Source of the DNA: CAUSKK01 sp963532425
GTDB lineage: Bacteria; Pseudomonadota; Gammaproteobacteria; Cardiobacteriales; Cardiobacteriaceae
Direction: 5' to 3'
Length of the DNA: 64,000 bases
Assembly (NCBI GenBank): GCA_963532425.1
Contig: CAUSKK010000004.1
Coordinates: 1-64,000, forward strand
Within the stretch, counting starts at the first letter, position 1, and every line of letters starts with the position of its first letter. Positions 7,991 to 16,244 of this stretch are shown here, in pieces. A model generated the notes under the pieces. That model did not search any database. It worked only from the letters and a program-made list of their open reading frames with translations, and was not told where the DNA came from. The translations under genes and the position numbers were made by a program.

Positions 7991-8575
7991 TTAGCGCTGG
8001 GGGTAAAAATCCCAGATGCTGACGCCGGCGGCGCGCAGCAGTTCGCCCAGGGCGATGACCGGTAGGCCCATCAGGGCGTTGGGGTCGCGGCCCTCCAGCG
8101 CCCGGAACAGATGCATGGCCAGGCCCTCGGATTTGATGCTGCCGGCACAGTTGAGCACGTCCTCGCGGTCCAGGTAGTGGTCGATTTCGGCGCGGGTCAG
8201 TTCGCGGAAGTGGACGGTGAAGGGTTCCAGATGCACCCGGCTGGTGGTGCCCTGGCGCAGGCAGAGGCCGGTGTAGAAAGTGATAGATTGGCCGCTGAAA
8301 TCCGCCAGCTGGGCCCGAGCCCTTTCCCGGGTGTGGGGTTTGCCGATGATTTGGCCGTTGAAGCTGGCCACCTGGTCGGAGCCGATGACGTAGGCAGTCG
8401 GGCTGGCGTCGATGGCCGCCGCCTTCAGGGCCGCCAGCCGCTGGACTAAATCCTGGGCCGTTTCGCCCGGCAGCGGGGTTTCGTCCACCGCCGGGGCCCG
8501 GGCGCTGAAGGGGATTTGAAGTTTCTGTAGGATGGCGCGGCGCGCCGGTGAGGTGGAAGCCAGAATGAGTTCCAT
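7991..8575 (-). CDS. yceF: Maf/YceF-family nucleoside triphosphate pyrophosphatase
   Basis: A 194-residue Maf-superfamily protein. Diagnostic blocks are LILASTSPARRAILQKL, AVDETPLPGE, IGSDQVASFNGQIIGKPHT and CAGSIKSEGLAM followed by GRDPNALMGLPVIAL. These fit the YceF subgroup, house-cleaning pyrophosphatases acting on modified nucleotides such as m7GTP. I chose ATG 8575 because GGAG lies seven bases upstream and the family starts with LILAST; a longer frame to 8605 adds a non-family leader. It is divergent from the acyltransferase gene. Confidence 0.92.
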   Translation of the reverse strand: MELILASTSPARRAILQKLQIPFSARAPAVDETPLPGETAQDLVQRLAALKAAAIDASPTAYVIGSDQVASFNGQIIGKPHTRERARAQLADFSGQSITFYTGLCLRQGTTSRVHLEPFTVHFRELTRAEIDHYLDREDVLNCAGSIKSEGLAMHLFRALEGRDPNALMGLPVIALGELLRAAGVSIWDFYPQR

Positions 8576-8616
8576 GGAATGCTCCGAAAGGGCCCATTTT
8601 AACAAAGGAGTTGATG

Positions 8617-9501
8617 ATGCAATTTGTGGCCGCCCTGGGCGGTTCTTTTCTGTTGCTGCTGCTGTTTTTTATCAGCTGGCTGCCCCGGCGCTGGGCCCTG
8701 GCCCTAGGGGCGGGGCTGGGGGGGCTGCTCTACCGGCTGATGCCCTACCGGCGCCGGGTCTGTGCCCAAAATCTGGCCTGGGCCTTCCCCGATTGGACGC
8801 CCGCCGCCCGGGAAGCGCTGCTGCGTCGCCACTTTCGTAGCCTGGGCCAGGGGTTTATGGAGATGGGCTTTGCCTGGTTCTATCCCCGTTGGCGGCTGGA
8901 AAAAATGTGCCGGCTGGAGGCCGACCCGGCGGCGCTGGCGGCGCTCAATGACCCGAAACAGGGCGTGGTGCTGCTCGGCTGCCATGCCACCCTGCTGGAA
9001 CTGGGCGTGCGGCTGCTCGGCCTCTATGTGCGCGCCAACGGCATGTATCGGCCCATTCGCCAGCGCTTCTTTGACCGCTGGATTAAATACCAGCGCGAAC
9101 GGGCCGCCTCGGGCATTCCGCTCGTGCATTTCAAGGATTTACGCGGCACGCTGGCGGTGCTGCAGCAGGGCGGCAATCTCTGGTATGCCATCGACCAGGA
9201 CATGGGCCCCAAGGTCAGCGTGTTTGTGCCGTTTTTCGGGCTGGAAACGGCCAGTATCAACATTCTGCCGCAGCTGCAAAAACGCACCGGGGCGCTGCTG
9301 GTGCCGGTGATGATTTGGCGCGAGGCGGCGGGCTATGTGGTACGGCTGCAGGCGCCGGTGGTGGGCACTGATGCGGTGGCGATTATGACCGAGGTCAATG
9401 GCCGGCTGGAGGCGGAGATTCGGCGACAGCCGGAGCAGTACTATTGGCTCCATCGGCGGTTTAAGAGTCTTCCCGATGGCAGCCGACGTTCCTATGAATA
9501 G
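8617..9501 (+). CDS. Lipid A biosynthesis acyltransferase (LpxL/HtrB family)
   Basis: This product of about 294 residues is an inner-membrane acyltransferase of the LpxL/LpxM family, adding secondary acyl chains to Kdo2-lipid A. It has an N-terminal membrane anchor (residues 1-22), a CHATLLELG motif giving the catalytic H-x4-E near residue 125, and the family block AIDQDMGPKVSVFVPFFG. AAAGGAG at 8604-8610 precedes a TTG-ATG-ATG series. I chose the second ATG (8617, spacing six), but 8614 is nearly as good. LpxL, LpxM or LpxP cannot be told apart here. It is divergent from yceF. Confidence 0.88.
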   Translation: MQFVAALGGSFLLLLLFFISWLPRRWALALGAGLGGLLYRLMPYRRRVCAQNLAWAFPDWTPAAREALLRRHFRSLGQGFMEMGFAWFYPRWRLEKMCRLEADPAALAALNDPKQGVVLLGCHATLLELGVRLLGLYVRANGMYRPIRQRFFDRWIKYQRERAASGIPLVHFKDLRGTLAVLQQGGNLWYAIDQDMGPKVSVFVPFFGLETASINILPQLQKRTGALLVPVMIWREAAGYVVRLQAPVVGTDAVAIMTEVNGRLEAEIRRQPEQYYWLHRRFKSLPDGSRRSYE

Positions 9502-9790
9502 CGCCGGTGGAAGGTCGCCTCCCGTTGGGTGGCTCCAGAAACGAAGCGCTTCCTCAAACTTCCCTTCGACTGAAGCGCTTCGGCTTAGCCTGACAGCCGG
9601 GACTGGTTCTAGAAACCGAAGCGCTTCGGCCGGGTCGTTTAAATCTGACGGCAGGCGCAGGCCGATTCTAAAAATGAAGCGCTTCGCTGATTTCCGCCAA
9701 CAGGAAGCGCTTCCCCAGCCCGGCCGCCTAATAAGGTCTACCGGCCTCGGCTGCAATTCAAACCGAAGCGCTTCCCCCACTCCACCCCGG
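9502..9790. repeat. Palindrome cluster B between the acyltransferase and lipoprotein genes
   Basis: The convergent gap holds six exact GAAGCGCTTC copies starting at 9543, 9572, 9618, 9676, 9704 and 9765, several preceded by AAACC. No other feature is visible before the terminator at its right end. Confidence 0.88.
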
Positions 9791-9794
9791 CCCA

Positions 9795-9828
9795 TAAAAA
9801 AAGCGCCCCCGAAGGAGCGCTCGTTTTT
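9795..9828 (-). terminator. Bidirectional-looking intrinsic terminator
   Basis: An AGCGCCCCC / GGAGCGCT hairpin with a short GAA-containing loop is flanked by an A run on the left and a T run on the right. Read on the minus strand it ends the lipoprotein gene at 9852 with seven U residues. Read on the plus strand it could stop the acyltransferase transcript. The stem is a variant of the common palindrome. Confidence 0.75.
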
Positions 9829-9851
9829 CAGCAAGGAAAGCAGGGCGGTTT

Positions 9852-10628
9852 TTATTGTTTGGTGGCACCGAAGGAACCATGCACCTGGTTGCCGTTGTAG
9901 ATACCGGCCATTTCCGCCGCGTTGGGGCCAAAGAAGGAGCCGGTGGTTTGGACGCCGGCGGCGCTGGTGCCCCGGAATTCGGCGCCCTGGATGTCGGCGT
10001 TCAGATTCAGCTGGTTGTTGATGCTGCCGGTCAGCTTCTTCGTGCCGAAATCGACGTTGAACTGGGCCGAAGCGCGGGTGGGGTCGTCGCCCAGACGGCT
10101 GGAGTGCAGGGCCGTGCCGCGATAGGTGGCGGTGCCGCTGGTGGGAACGCTGGTGGATTTTTGGCCCAGATAGTAGAAGTTCTGCCATTCCTGTTTGGAG
10201 TTCTTCATATCCTGCTCGATGTAGCCGTAGCGGGCGTATTTGAGCTCGTCGCTGTTGTAAAGCTCGGAATCCCGGTCGGTGCCGGTGATTTTCTGTTTGT
10301 AGCTGCCCCGGCTCAGGTCATAGTTCACGCCGTTGATTTGGACATTGCTGAAATCCTTACTGCTCAGCTGGCGCACGGTGGTGCCGCCGCTCAGTTTGCC
10401 CTCAACCTCACCCACGGTCAGAGCCAGGCCACTGTTGGCGGCGGGCGATGGGGTGGCCGTTGGGGTCGCGGTAGGGGTAGCGGTGGGGCGAGGAGTGGCC
10501 GTTGGGGTGGCGGTAGCCGTTGGCCGCGCGCTGGGGGTAGGCGTTGGTTTGGGCTGGTTGTCTTTGTGTTTAGAACCACAGGCACTCAGAATCAAAGCCA
10601 CGGAAGCGGTCAGCAGTAATTTTTTCAT
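9852..10628 (-). CDS. Surface lipoprotein with a transferrin-binding-protein-B-like C-terminal barrel
   Basis: The 258-residue product starts with a lipoprotein signal peptide ending in the lipobox LSAC. A low-complexity Pro/Thr/Ala linker follows (about residues 25-65, PTPTA-type repeats), then a domain rich in beta strands. The C-terminus, GSFFGPNAAEMAGIYNGN and HGSFGATK, is the hallmark of the TbpB/fHbp-like beta-barrel lipoproteins that reach the cell surface via Slam. A Slam-type protein is encoded at 44267-45616. The ligand cannot be deduced. An AGGA lies about eight bases before ATG 10628. The gene is monocistronic and divergent from yebC. Confidence 0.82.
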   Translation of the reverse strand: MKKLLLTASVALILSACGSKHKDNQPKPTPTPSARPTATATPTATPRPTATPTATPTATPSPAANSGLALTVGEVEGKLSGGTTVRQLSSKDFSNVQINGVNYDLSRGSYKQKITGTDRDSELYNSDELKYARYGYIEQDMKNSKQEWQNFYYLGQKSTSVPTSGTATYRGTALHSSRLGDDPTRASAQFNVDFGTKKLTGSINNQLNLNADIQGAEFRGTSAAGVQTTGSFFGPNAAEMAGIYNGNQVHGSFGATKQ

Positions 10629-10740
10629 ATGAGTTATATCCTCGTTGGTTGAAAGGAGCGCCTAATTTATCGCCAAAATGGGAGGATTTCAAGGGATTAA
10701 GTTGCTGTTTTTAAAAAATTTATTCCGGCTAAATCACTAA

Positions 10741-10768
10741 TTGGGCTCTAATTTCGCTATGGTAAAAT
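10741..10768 (+). promoter_or_regulatory. Candidate sigma70 promoter of yebC-ruvC-tol operon
   Basis: TTGGGC (10741) and TAAAAT (10763) are separated by 16 bp in the AT-rich divergent gap, 37 bp upstream of the yebC start. Confidence 0.5.
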
Positions 10769-10804
10769 GCCGGCTTTTCAGTTTATTTTTTATAAGGAAT
10801 TTTT

Positions 10805-11539
10805 ATGGCCGGACACAGCAAGTGGGCAAATATTAAACACAAAAAAGCCCGCGAGGACGCCAAGCGCGGCAAGGTTTTCACCCGTCTCATCCGCGAACTC
10901 ACCACCGCCGCCCGGGCCGGGGGCTCGGACATCAACAGCAACCCCCGTCTACGCCTGGCCGTGGCCAAGGCCCAGGCCGAGAACATGGCCAAGGACACCA
11001 TGGAACGGGCCATTAAACGCGGCGCCGGCGAGCTCGAGGGGGTGCAAATGGAGGAAATCCGCTACGAGGGCTACGGGGCCGGCGGCGCGGCGGTGATGGT
11101 GGACTGTCTCACCGACAATAAAAACCGCACCGTCGGCGACGTGCGCCACGCCTTCTCCAAATTCGGCGGCAACCTGGGTACCTCGGGCTCGGTGGCCTTC
11201 CAGTTCACCGAACGGGGCGTGCTCTTCTTTGAAAGCAACGAACACGAGGACCAGCTTATGGAAATCGCCCTGGAGGCCGGCGCCGATGATTTGGTCAGCG
11301 ACGCCGACGGCATCGAAATTCTTACCAGCCCGGAGAACTACGCCCCGGTCTACGAAGCGCTTCAGGCCGCCGGCTTCACCCCGGACGAGAGCGAAATTAC
11401 CATGCGCGCCGACAATCTGTCGCCGCTGGCCCTGGCCGACGCCGAGAAGGTGGCCAAGCTCATCGAACGGCTGGAGGAGCTCGACGATGTGCAGAGCGTC
11501 TACACCAACGCCGATTTTCCCGAGGATTTCGCCGGCTGA
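10805..11539 (+). CDS. yebC: YebC/PmpR-family protein (TACO1-like)
   Basis: A 244-residue protein starting MAGHSKWANIKHKKAREDA, the near-invariant YebC N-terminus, with the later block GTSGSVAFQFTERGV. Members were described as DNA-binding regulators (PmpR) and more recently as ribosome-associated factors for proline-rich stretches. It sits directly upstream of ruvC with a stop/start overlap (TGATG at 11537-11541), an arrangement common in Proteobacteria. A GAAGCGCTTC copy at 11354 is read as Glu-Ala-Leu. Confidence 0.96.
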   Translation: MAGHSKWANIKHKKAREDAKRGKVFTRLIRELTTAARAGGSDINSNPRLRLAVAKAQAENMAKDTMERAIKRGAGELEGVQMEEIRYEGYGAGGAAVMVDCLTDNKNRTVGDVRHAFSKFGGNLGTSGSVAFQFTERGVLFFESNEHEDQLMEIALEAGADDLVSDADGIEILTSPENYAPVYEALQAAGFTPDESEITMRADNLSPLALADAEKVAKLIERLEELDDVQSVYTNADFPEDFAG

Positions 11540-12021
11540 TGCGTATTCTGGGCATCGACCCGGGCTCGGTTATCACCGGCTACGGTCTCATTGACGTGGA
11601 CGGCGGGGCCCAAACCCACGTGGCCAGCGGCGCCATCCGTTTGAAATTCAAGGAAATTGCCCCGCGACTGGTGCTGTTGCAACGGGAAATGGCCGCGCTC
11701 ATCGAATGCTACCGGCCCGACGTCTGTGCCATCGAATCCCTCTTCGTTCATAAGAACCCCAATTCGGCGCTGAAGCTCGGCCAGGCCCGGGGCGTGGCCC
11801 TGTGCACCGTCGCCAGCGCCGCCATTCCCCTGTTCGAGTACGCCCCCCGGCTGGTCAAGCTGACGGTCAGCGGCCAGGGCGGCGCCGACAAGGAACAGAT
11901 TCAGACGGTTATCCGCAGCCTGTTTGCGCTGGAGGGCAAAATTCAACCGGACCAGGCCGATGCGCTGGCCATCGCCCTCACCCACGCCCGCAAAATGGCA
12001 GCGGCCCCGGAACTCCCCTAA
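11539..12021 (+). CDS. ruvC: Crossover junction endodeoxyribonuclease RuvC
   Basis: The 160-residue product is the Holliday-junction resolvase. Visible catalytic acidic residues are Asp7 in MRILGIDPGS, Glu near residue 67 in VCAIESLF, and the C-terminal pair in PDQADALAIALTH. RuvC normally acts with RuvAB, which are not in this window. It is translationally coupled to yebC, and tolQ starts nine bases after its stop, so yebC, ruvC and the tol genes probably form one transcript. Confidence 0.97.
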   Translation: MRILGIDPGSVITGYGLIDVDGGAQTHVASGAIRLKFKEIAPRLVLLQREMAALIECYRPDVCAIESLFVHKNPNSALKLGQARGVALCTVASAAIPLFEYAPRLVKLTVSGQGGADKEQIQTVIRSLFALEGKIQPDQADALAIALTHARKMAAAPELP

Positions 12022-12029
12022 TAAAAACT

Positions 12030-12713
12030 ATGAAAGAACTATCCTTTACCCATCTGATTTTTCAGGCGCACATCTTTGTGCAGCTCATCATGCTGACGCT
12101 GCTGGCGGGGGCGGTCTACGCCATCTACACCCTCTTCAAGAAACACCAGCAGCTCACCCGGCTGGAAACGCTCTACCGGACGTTCACCAGCAACACCCTG
12201 TCCGGCCAGTATGCCTTTGAGCAGATTTACAACATGCTGCTCAAACAGGAACAGGACGGCGTCGAACGGCTGTTTATGAAGGGTTTCTACACCTTCAGCC
12301 GCTACGGCGAACTGAAACCACGTTCGGAGACGCTGATTAACGCCTGCCGCGAGGCCATGGAAAATGCCCTGGACGGCGAGGAGCAGAACATGCACCGCGA
12401 CCTGCCGAAGCTGGCCACCATCGCCAGCGCGTCGCCCTATGTGGGGCTGGTGGGCACGGTCTTCGGCATCATGAATTCCTTCATCGCCATCGGCAGTGCC
12501 GCCAACACCAGCATTGCCAGCGTCGCCCCGGGCATCGCCGAAGCGCTGATTGCCACCGGCGTTGGCCTGCTGGCGGCCATCAGCGCGCTGCTGTCCTACA
12601 ACTATCTCAGCGCCCGGGTGGACAAACTCACCGCCGACTATGAGGATTTCATCGACAATTTCATTCACCTGCTGCTCTACCAGAGCTTGCAAATCCACGG
12701 GGATAGGGCGTGA
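12030..12713 (+). CDS. tolQ: Tol-Pal system inner-membrane protein TolQ
   Basis: A 227-residue member of the TolQ/ExbB/MotA family, with three predicted transmembrane helices: about residues 13-35, and two near 130-155 and 165-190 in SPYVGLVGTVFGIMNSF and GIAEALIATGVGLLAAISAL. With TolR it forms the proton-driven motor that energises TolA for outer-membrane constriction at division. ATG 12030 gives the family N-terminus; a longer open frame upstream is a ruvC shadow. The end overlaps tolR by four bases. Confidence 0.95.
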   Translation: MKELSFTHLIFQAHIFVQLIMLTLLAGAVYAIYTLFKKHQQLTRLETLYRTFTSNTLSGQYAFEQIYNMLLKQEQDGVERLFMKGFYTFSRYGELKPRSETLINACREAMENALDGEEQNMHRDLPKLATIASASPYVGLVGTVFGIMNSFIAIGSAANTSIASVAPGIAEALIATGVGLLAAISALLSYNYLSARVDKLTADYEDFIDNFIHLLLYQSLQIHGDRA

Positions 12714-13156
12714 GTCGGCGGCGTCGGAACCGTAAGGCCAAGCTGAAGGCCGAACTGAATGTGGTGCCCTATATTGATGTGATGCTGGTGCTGCTGGTGA
12801 TTTTTATGGTCTCGGCGCCCCTGATTCAGCAGAGTTCCATCGACATTGATTTGCCGGACAACGAGGCCCAGATTGAAATGCCCGCCGATGCCAGTCCGGA
12901 GGTGCTGCCGCTGATTCTGACCGTCAATCGTGAGGGCCAATATTTCCTCAACCGGGGCGAGGAGGAAAAGGCCCTCAACGAGGAAGAGATTATCCAGCTG
13001 ACCGCCAGCACGCTGCAGTCGCTGCCGACCCTGCCGGTGCTGGTGCAGGGCGACGCCACGGTGAACTATGAAAAAATCATCGCCGGCATCGCGCTACTGC
13101 AGCGGGCCGGGGCGAAGAAGGTTGGTCTGGTAACCGAACCACCGAAGGAAGAGTGA
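12710..13156 (+). CDS. tolR: Tol-Pal system protein TolR
   Basis: This 148-residue product has a cytoplasmic Arg/Lys-rich start and one transmembrane helix in the signature NVVPYIDVMLVLLVIFMVSAP; its Asp is the proton-path residue of the TolR/ExbD family. A periplasmic domain follows. It starts with GTG, overlapping the TolQ stop (GTGA), so the two are coupled. It works as the partner of TolQ. Confidence 0.95.
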   Translation: MSRRRRNRKAKLKAELNVVPYIDVMLVLLVIFMVSAPLIQQSSIDIDLPDNEAQIEMPADASPEVLPLILTVNREGQYFLNRGEEEKALNEEEIIQLTASTLQSLPTLPVLVQGDATVNYEKIIAGIALLQRAGAKKVGLVTEPPKEE

Positions 13157-13160
13157 GCCC

Positions 13161-14900
13161 ATGTTTCCACTGTTAGAGCCCTATCTGCCCCGCGAGAAGT
13201 TCAAGGCCGGCATTGGCGTCAGCATCGCCACCGTGCTGTTTCTGGTGTTCGTGTGGGTATTCGGGCGCCACATCTCCCGCCCGCCGCCGAAGGTGAACGA
13301 AAAGCCGGCCAGCATTCAGGCCCAAATCATCGACGCCGAAACCCTGCAACAGACGCTGGAACGGCTACAGGCGGCCCAGCAGGAGAGCCGGAAGAAACAG
13401 CCGGCGGCCACGCCCACAGTGGAAAACGAAACCAGCGACGAGGACGGCTACATCGAGGACGACATCCAGCCCCTGCGGCCGCCGGTGGACGAAGTGCTTC
13501 CCCAGAGCCAGCCCAAGAAGAAGAAGAAAAAGACCACCCCGACCCAGCCCAAGGGCAAAAACCAGCAGCCGGAGAAAACGAAGAAGAAACCGGAAGCCAA
13601 GGCCGAGGAGCCCCAGCGGCCCCCGAAGAAGACCGAGCCCAAGGCCACGCCGAAGCCCAGTCCGAAACCCTCGGCCGAGAAAAAAACCGCACCGAAGCAG
13701 GCGGCCAAAAACGAGAAAACCCAGGTCAGCCAGCCGAAAACCGAGCCACCGAAGCAGCCGCCGCGTAAGGAGGCGGTGAAGAAGAAAATCGAGCCGCCGA
13801 AAACCCCGCCGAAGCCGCAGCAGGAGGCGGTGGAGAAGGCCGTGGCCCGCACCCGGCCGAAACCGACGCCGGCCCCCGAGTCCGCATCGCGCAAGAAAAC
13901 CCCGCCGAAACCGCAGCCGAAGCCCAAAGCGACGCCAACGGCCACCCCGAAGGCGGTCAGCAAAAACGCCAGCGCCCCACCCACCAAGGGCAAGCCGGCG
14001 CCGGATACGAGCCGGGCCGAGGCCAATGCCCGCGCCCAGGCCGCCGCCGAGGCCAAGGCGGCCGCCCGGGCCGAAGCCCGCGCCGCCGCCCGGGAAAAAG
14101 CCGCCGCCGATGCTCGGGCCGAAGCGCGCGCCCGGGCCCGGGCCGAGGCCAAGGCGGCCGCCGCCGCGAAGAAAAAGGCCGAGCTCAACGCCCTGCAGGA
14201 TTCCATCAACGACACGGCCAACGCCGCCCAGAAACGGGAGGACGCCGCCCGGGCCAAAGCGGCCGCCGCCGCCAAAGCCAAGGCCGCCGCCGAGGCCAAA
14301 GCCGCCGCTGCGGCCAGAAAAAAGGCCGAGCTCAACGCCCTGCAGGATTCCATCAATGACACGGCCAGCGCCGCCCAGAAACGGGAGGACGCCGCCCGGG
14401 CCCGGGCCGAAGCCAAAGCCGCCGCTGCCGCCAAGGCCAAGGCCGCCGCCGAAGCCAAGGCCGCTGCCCGGGCCGAAGCCGAAGCCCGCGCCGCCGAAAC
14501 CCGGGCCCGGGCCGAGGCCGAGCTGAAGGCCCAGCAGGCCAGGGCCGACAAAGCCCGGGCCGAGGCCGAACGCAAGGAGGCCGAGCTGAAGGCCCTGCAG
14601 GAGAAGGCCGCCCTGGCCAAGGCCCTGAGCGAGTTTTCCGCCCAGCTGGCGGCGAAGATGCGCAACGCCTGGTCGCTGCCGCCGAACACGCCGAAGAACC
14701 TGTCGGCCAAACTCTTTATTAAGGTCAATGCCCAGGGCGAGCTGGTTCAGGCCCGCATTCACCAGGGAAGCAATAACAAGCTCTTCGACGATGCCGCCCT
14801 GCAAACGGTACGCAAAGTGGCCCCCATTCGCCTGCCCAGCAACGAGGCGGCAGTGAAGGAATTGATGCGCGAGGGCATTGTTATCACCTTTAAGCCGTGA
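13161..14900 (+). CDS. tolA: Cell envelope protein TolA, long Lys/Ala/Pro-rich form
   Basis: At 579 residues this is longer than enterobacterial TolA (about 420). It has an N-terminal transmembrane helix (about residues 20-37, IATVLFLVFVWVF). A Lys/Pro/Gln-rich stretch (about 80-290) precedes an Ala/Glu/Arg/Lys helical region (about 290-490). The C-terminal TonB/TolA-like domain (about 490-579) includes LSAKLFIKVNAQGELVQA. The helical region contains an internal direct repeat (14172-14255 and 14319-14402, 49 codons apart). TolA links TolQR to TolB and Pal across the periplasm. Large open frames on the opposite strand are compositional shadows. Confidence 0.93.
   Translation: MFPLLEPYLPREKFKAGIGVSIATVLFLVFVWVFGRHISRPPPKVNEKPASIQAQIIDAETLQQTLERLQAAQQESRKKQPAATPTVENETSDEDGYIEDDIQPLRPPVDEVLPQSQPKKKKKKTTPTQPKGKNQQPEKTKKKPEAKAEEPQRPPKKTEPKATPKPSPKPSAEKKTAPKQAAKNEKTQVSQPKTEPPKQPPRKEAVKKKIEPPKTPPKPQQEAVEKAVARTRPKPTPAPESASRKKTPPKPQPKPKATPTATPKAVSKNASAPPTKGKPAPDTSRAEANARAQAAAEAKAAARAEARAAAREKAAADARAEARARARAEAKAAAAAKKKAELNALQDSINDTANAAQKREDAARAKAAAAAKAKAAAEAKAAAAARKKAELNALQDSINDTASAAQKREDAARARAEAKAAAAAKAKAAAEAKAAARAEAEARAAETRARAEAELKAQQARADKARAEAERKEAELKALQEKAALAKALSEFSAQLAAKMRNAWSLPPNTPKNLSAKLFIKVNAQGELVQARIHQGSNNKLFDDAALQTVRKVAPIRLPSNEAAVKELMREGIVITFKP
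14172..14402 (+). repeat. Internal direct repeat in tolA
   Basis: Two copies of about 84 bp (14172-14255 and 14319-14402) encode KKAELNALQDSINDTA and the following AAQKREDAARA with almost no change. They are offset by 147 bp, so the repeat is in frame. It lengthens the helical stalk of TolA. Confidence 0.88.
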
Positions 14901-14939
14901 TGTTAAAATCCCGGCTCGCAAAAACGAGGTAATCGAATT

Positions 14940-16229
14940 ATGAAAAAACTCATCTTGATACAAGCGCTTCTAGGAGGAGCGCTTCCCCGCAACGCCCTGA
15001 AGGCGCTGCTGCTTAGTCTCTTCCTCGGCTGGGGAAGCGCTTCGGCCCAGCTGGAAGTGAATGTCTCCGGCGCCAAAATTGCCGGTAAAAACATCGCCGT
15101 CGTGCCCTTCGGTGGCGACCACAGCCAGGTGGATTTTGTGGTGGCCGGCGATTTGAAAAAATCCGGCACCTTCAATCCCATCGACCCGCGCCAGCTCCCG
15201 GCCCAGCCACACAACCCCGGTGAAATCAACTTCGGCGCCTTCAACGGCATCGACTATCTGGTGGTGGGCAGCATGAACGGCGGCAGCAGTGCCAACGTCA
15301 GCGTCGCCGAGGTCAGCAGCCAGCGCGTCCTGGCCAGCGAGAACATTAGCGCCGCCAGCGGCCCGGCCCTGGGCCACGAAATCGCCGATTTTGTTCTCAA
15401 CGTCATCACCGGCAAGCGCGGCGTCTTCTCCACCAAGGTGGCCTATGTGCTCGAACAGGGCAATGGCGGCAACCGCAAATACAATCTGGTGGTTTCCGAT
15501 GTGGACGGCAACGACCGCCGCGTCATCTTCAGTTCGACGACGCCCATCGTTTCCCCGGCCTGGTCGCCCAATGCCCAGGCCATCGCCTTCGCCACCTATG
15601 CCAACCAGCGCGCCCAAATCGTCATCGCCAACCTGGGCGGCGGCCATCGGGTGGTGGCCCAGAGCGACGCCACCAGCTCCTCGCCGGCCTTCTCCCGGGA
15701 CGGCCGCGCCCTGGCCTATGTGCAATCGGCCAACGGTAAATCCAATATCTTCCTCGTCGATTTGGGTTCCGGTGCCCAGCAGCAGCTCACCAACGGTTCG
15801 GCCATTGACACCGAGCCGGTCTTTTCCCCCGATGGCCAGTCCATCTATTTCACCTCCGACCGCAGCGGCAGCCCGCAGATTTACCGCATGAGCCGCAGCG
15901 GCGGCAACGCCCAGCCGGTGGTGAAGGGCTTCACCTCCAGCGGCGACCTGTCCGCCGACGGCGAGGCCATCGCCGTAACCAAACAGGGCGGCGGCGGTTC
16001 GCAAATCGGCCTCTACCATCTGAACAGCGGCCGCTTCGAGGCGCTGAGCAATGGCCATCTGGACGAGGGCGCCAGCTTTGCCCCCAACGGCCAGATGCTC
16101 ATCTATGCCACCCGGGAAAACGGGCGCTCGGTGCTGAAAATCATCAACCACAAGGGCGGCCTGGTGAAAACCCTGGCCGACAGCAACGGCCGCCTGCGTG
16201 ACCCTGCCTGGGCACCGGACAATCGTTAA
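14940..16229 (+). CDS. tolB: Tol-Pal system periplasmic beta-propeller protein TolB
   Basis: This 429-residue protein has a signal peptide, an N-terminal domain (about 38-165), and a six-bladed propeller with the repeats SPAWSPNAQAIAF, SPAFSRDGRALAY and EPVFSPDGQSIYF. TolB binds Pal and TolA. The signal peptide is unusually long (about 37 residues). It contains two near-palindrome copies in its first half, and one exact GAAGCGCTTC (15034) read as Ser-Ala-Ser supplies the ASA cleavage motif before Gln. It follows tolA by 39 bp; pal follows 15 bp downstream. Confidence 0.95.
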   Translation: MKKLILIQALLGGALPRNALKALLLSLFLGWGSASAQLEVNVSGAKIAGKNIAVVPFGGDHSQVDFVVAGDLKKSGTFNPIDPRQLPAQPHNPGEINFGAFNGIDYLVVGSMNGGSSANVSVAEVSSQRVLASENISAASGPALGHEIADFVLNVITGKRGVFSTKVAYVLEQGNGGNRKYNLVVSDVDGNDRRVIFSSTTPIVSPAWSPNAQAIAFATYANQRAQIVIANLGGGHRVVAQSDATSSSPAFSRDGRALAYVQSANGKSNIFLVDLGSGAQQQLTNGSAIDTEPVFSPDGQSIYFTSDRSGSPQIYRMSRSGGNAQPVVKGFTSSGDLSADGEAIAVTKQGGGGSQIGLYHLNSGRFEALSNGHLDEGASFAPNGQMLIYATRENGRSVLKIINHKGGLVKTLADSNGRLRDPAWAPDNR

Positions 16230-16244
16230 TAAGGACTTGACCCC

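Noticed and set aside
13365..14963. Long antisense frames opposite tolA (426 and 532 aa)
   Set aside because: Compositional shadows of the Ala/Lys/Pro-rich tolA sequence; they read as Ala/Ser or Gly/Leu low complexity.
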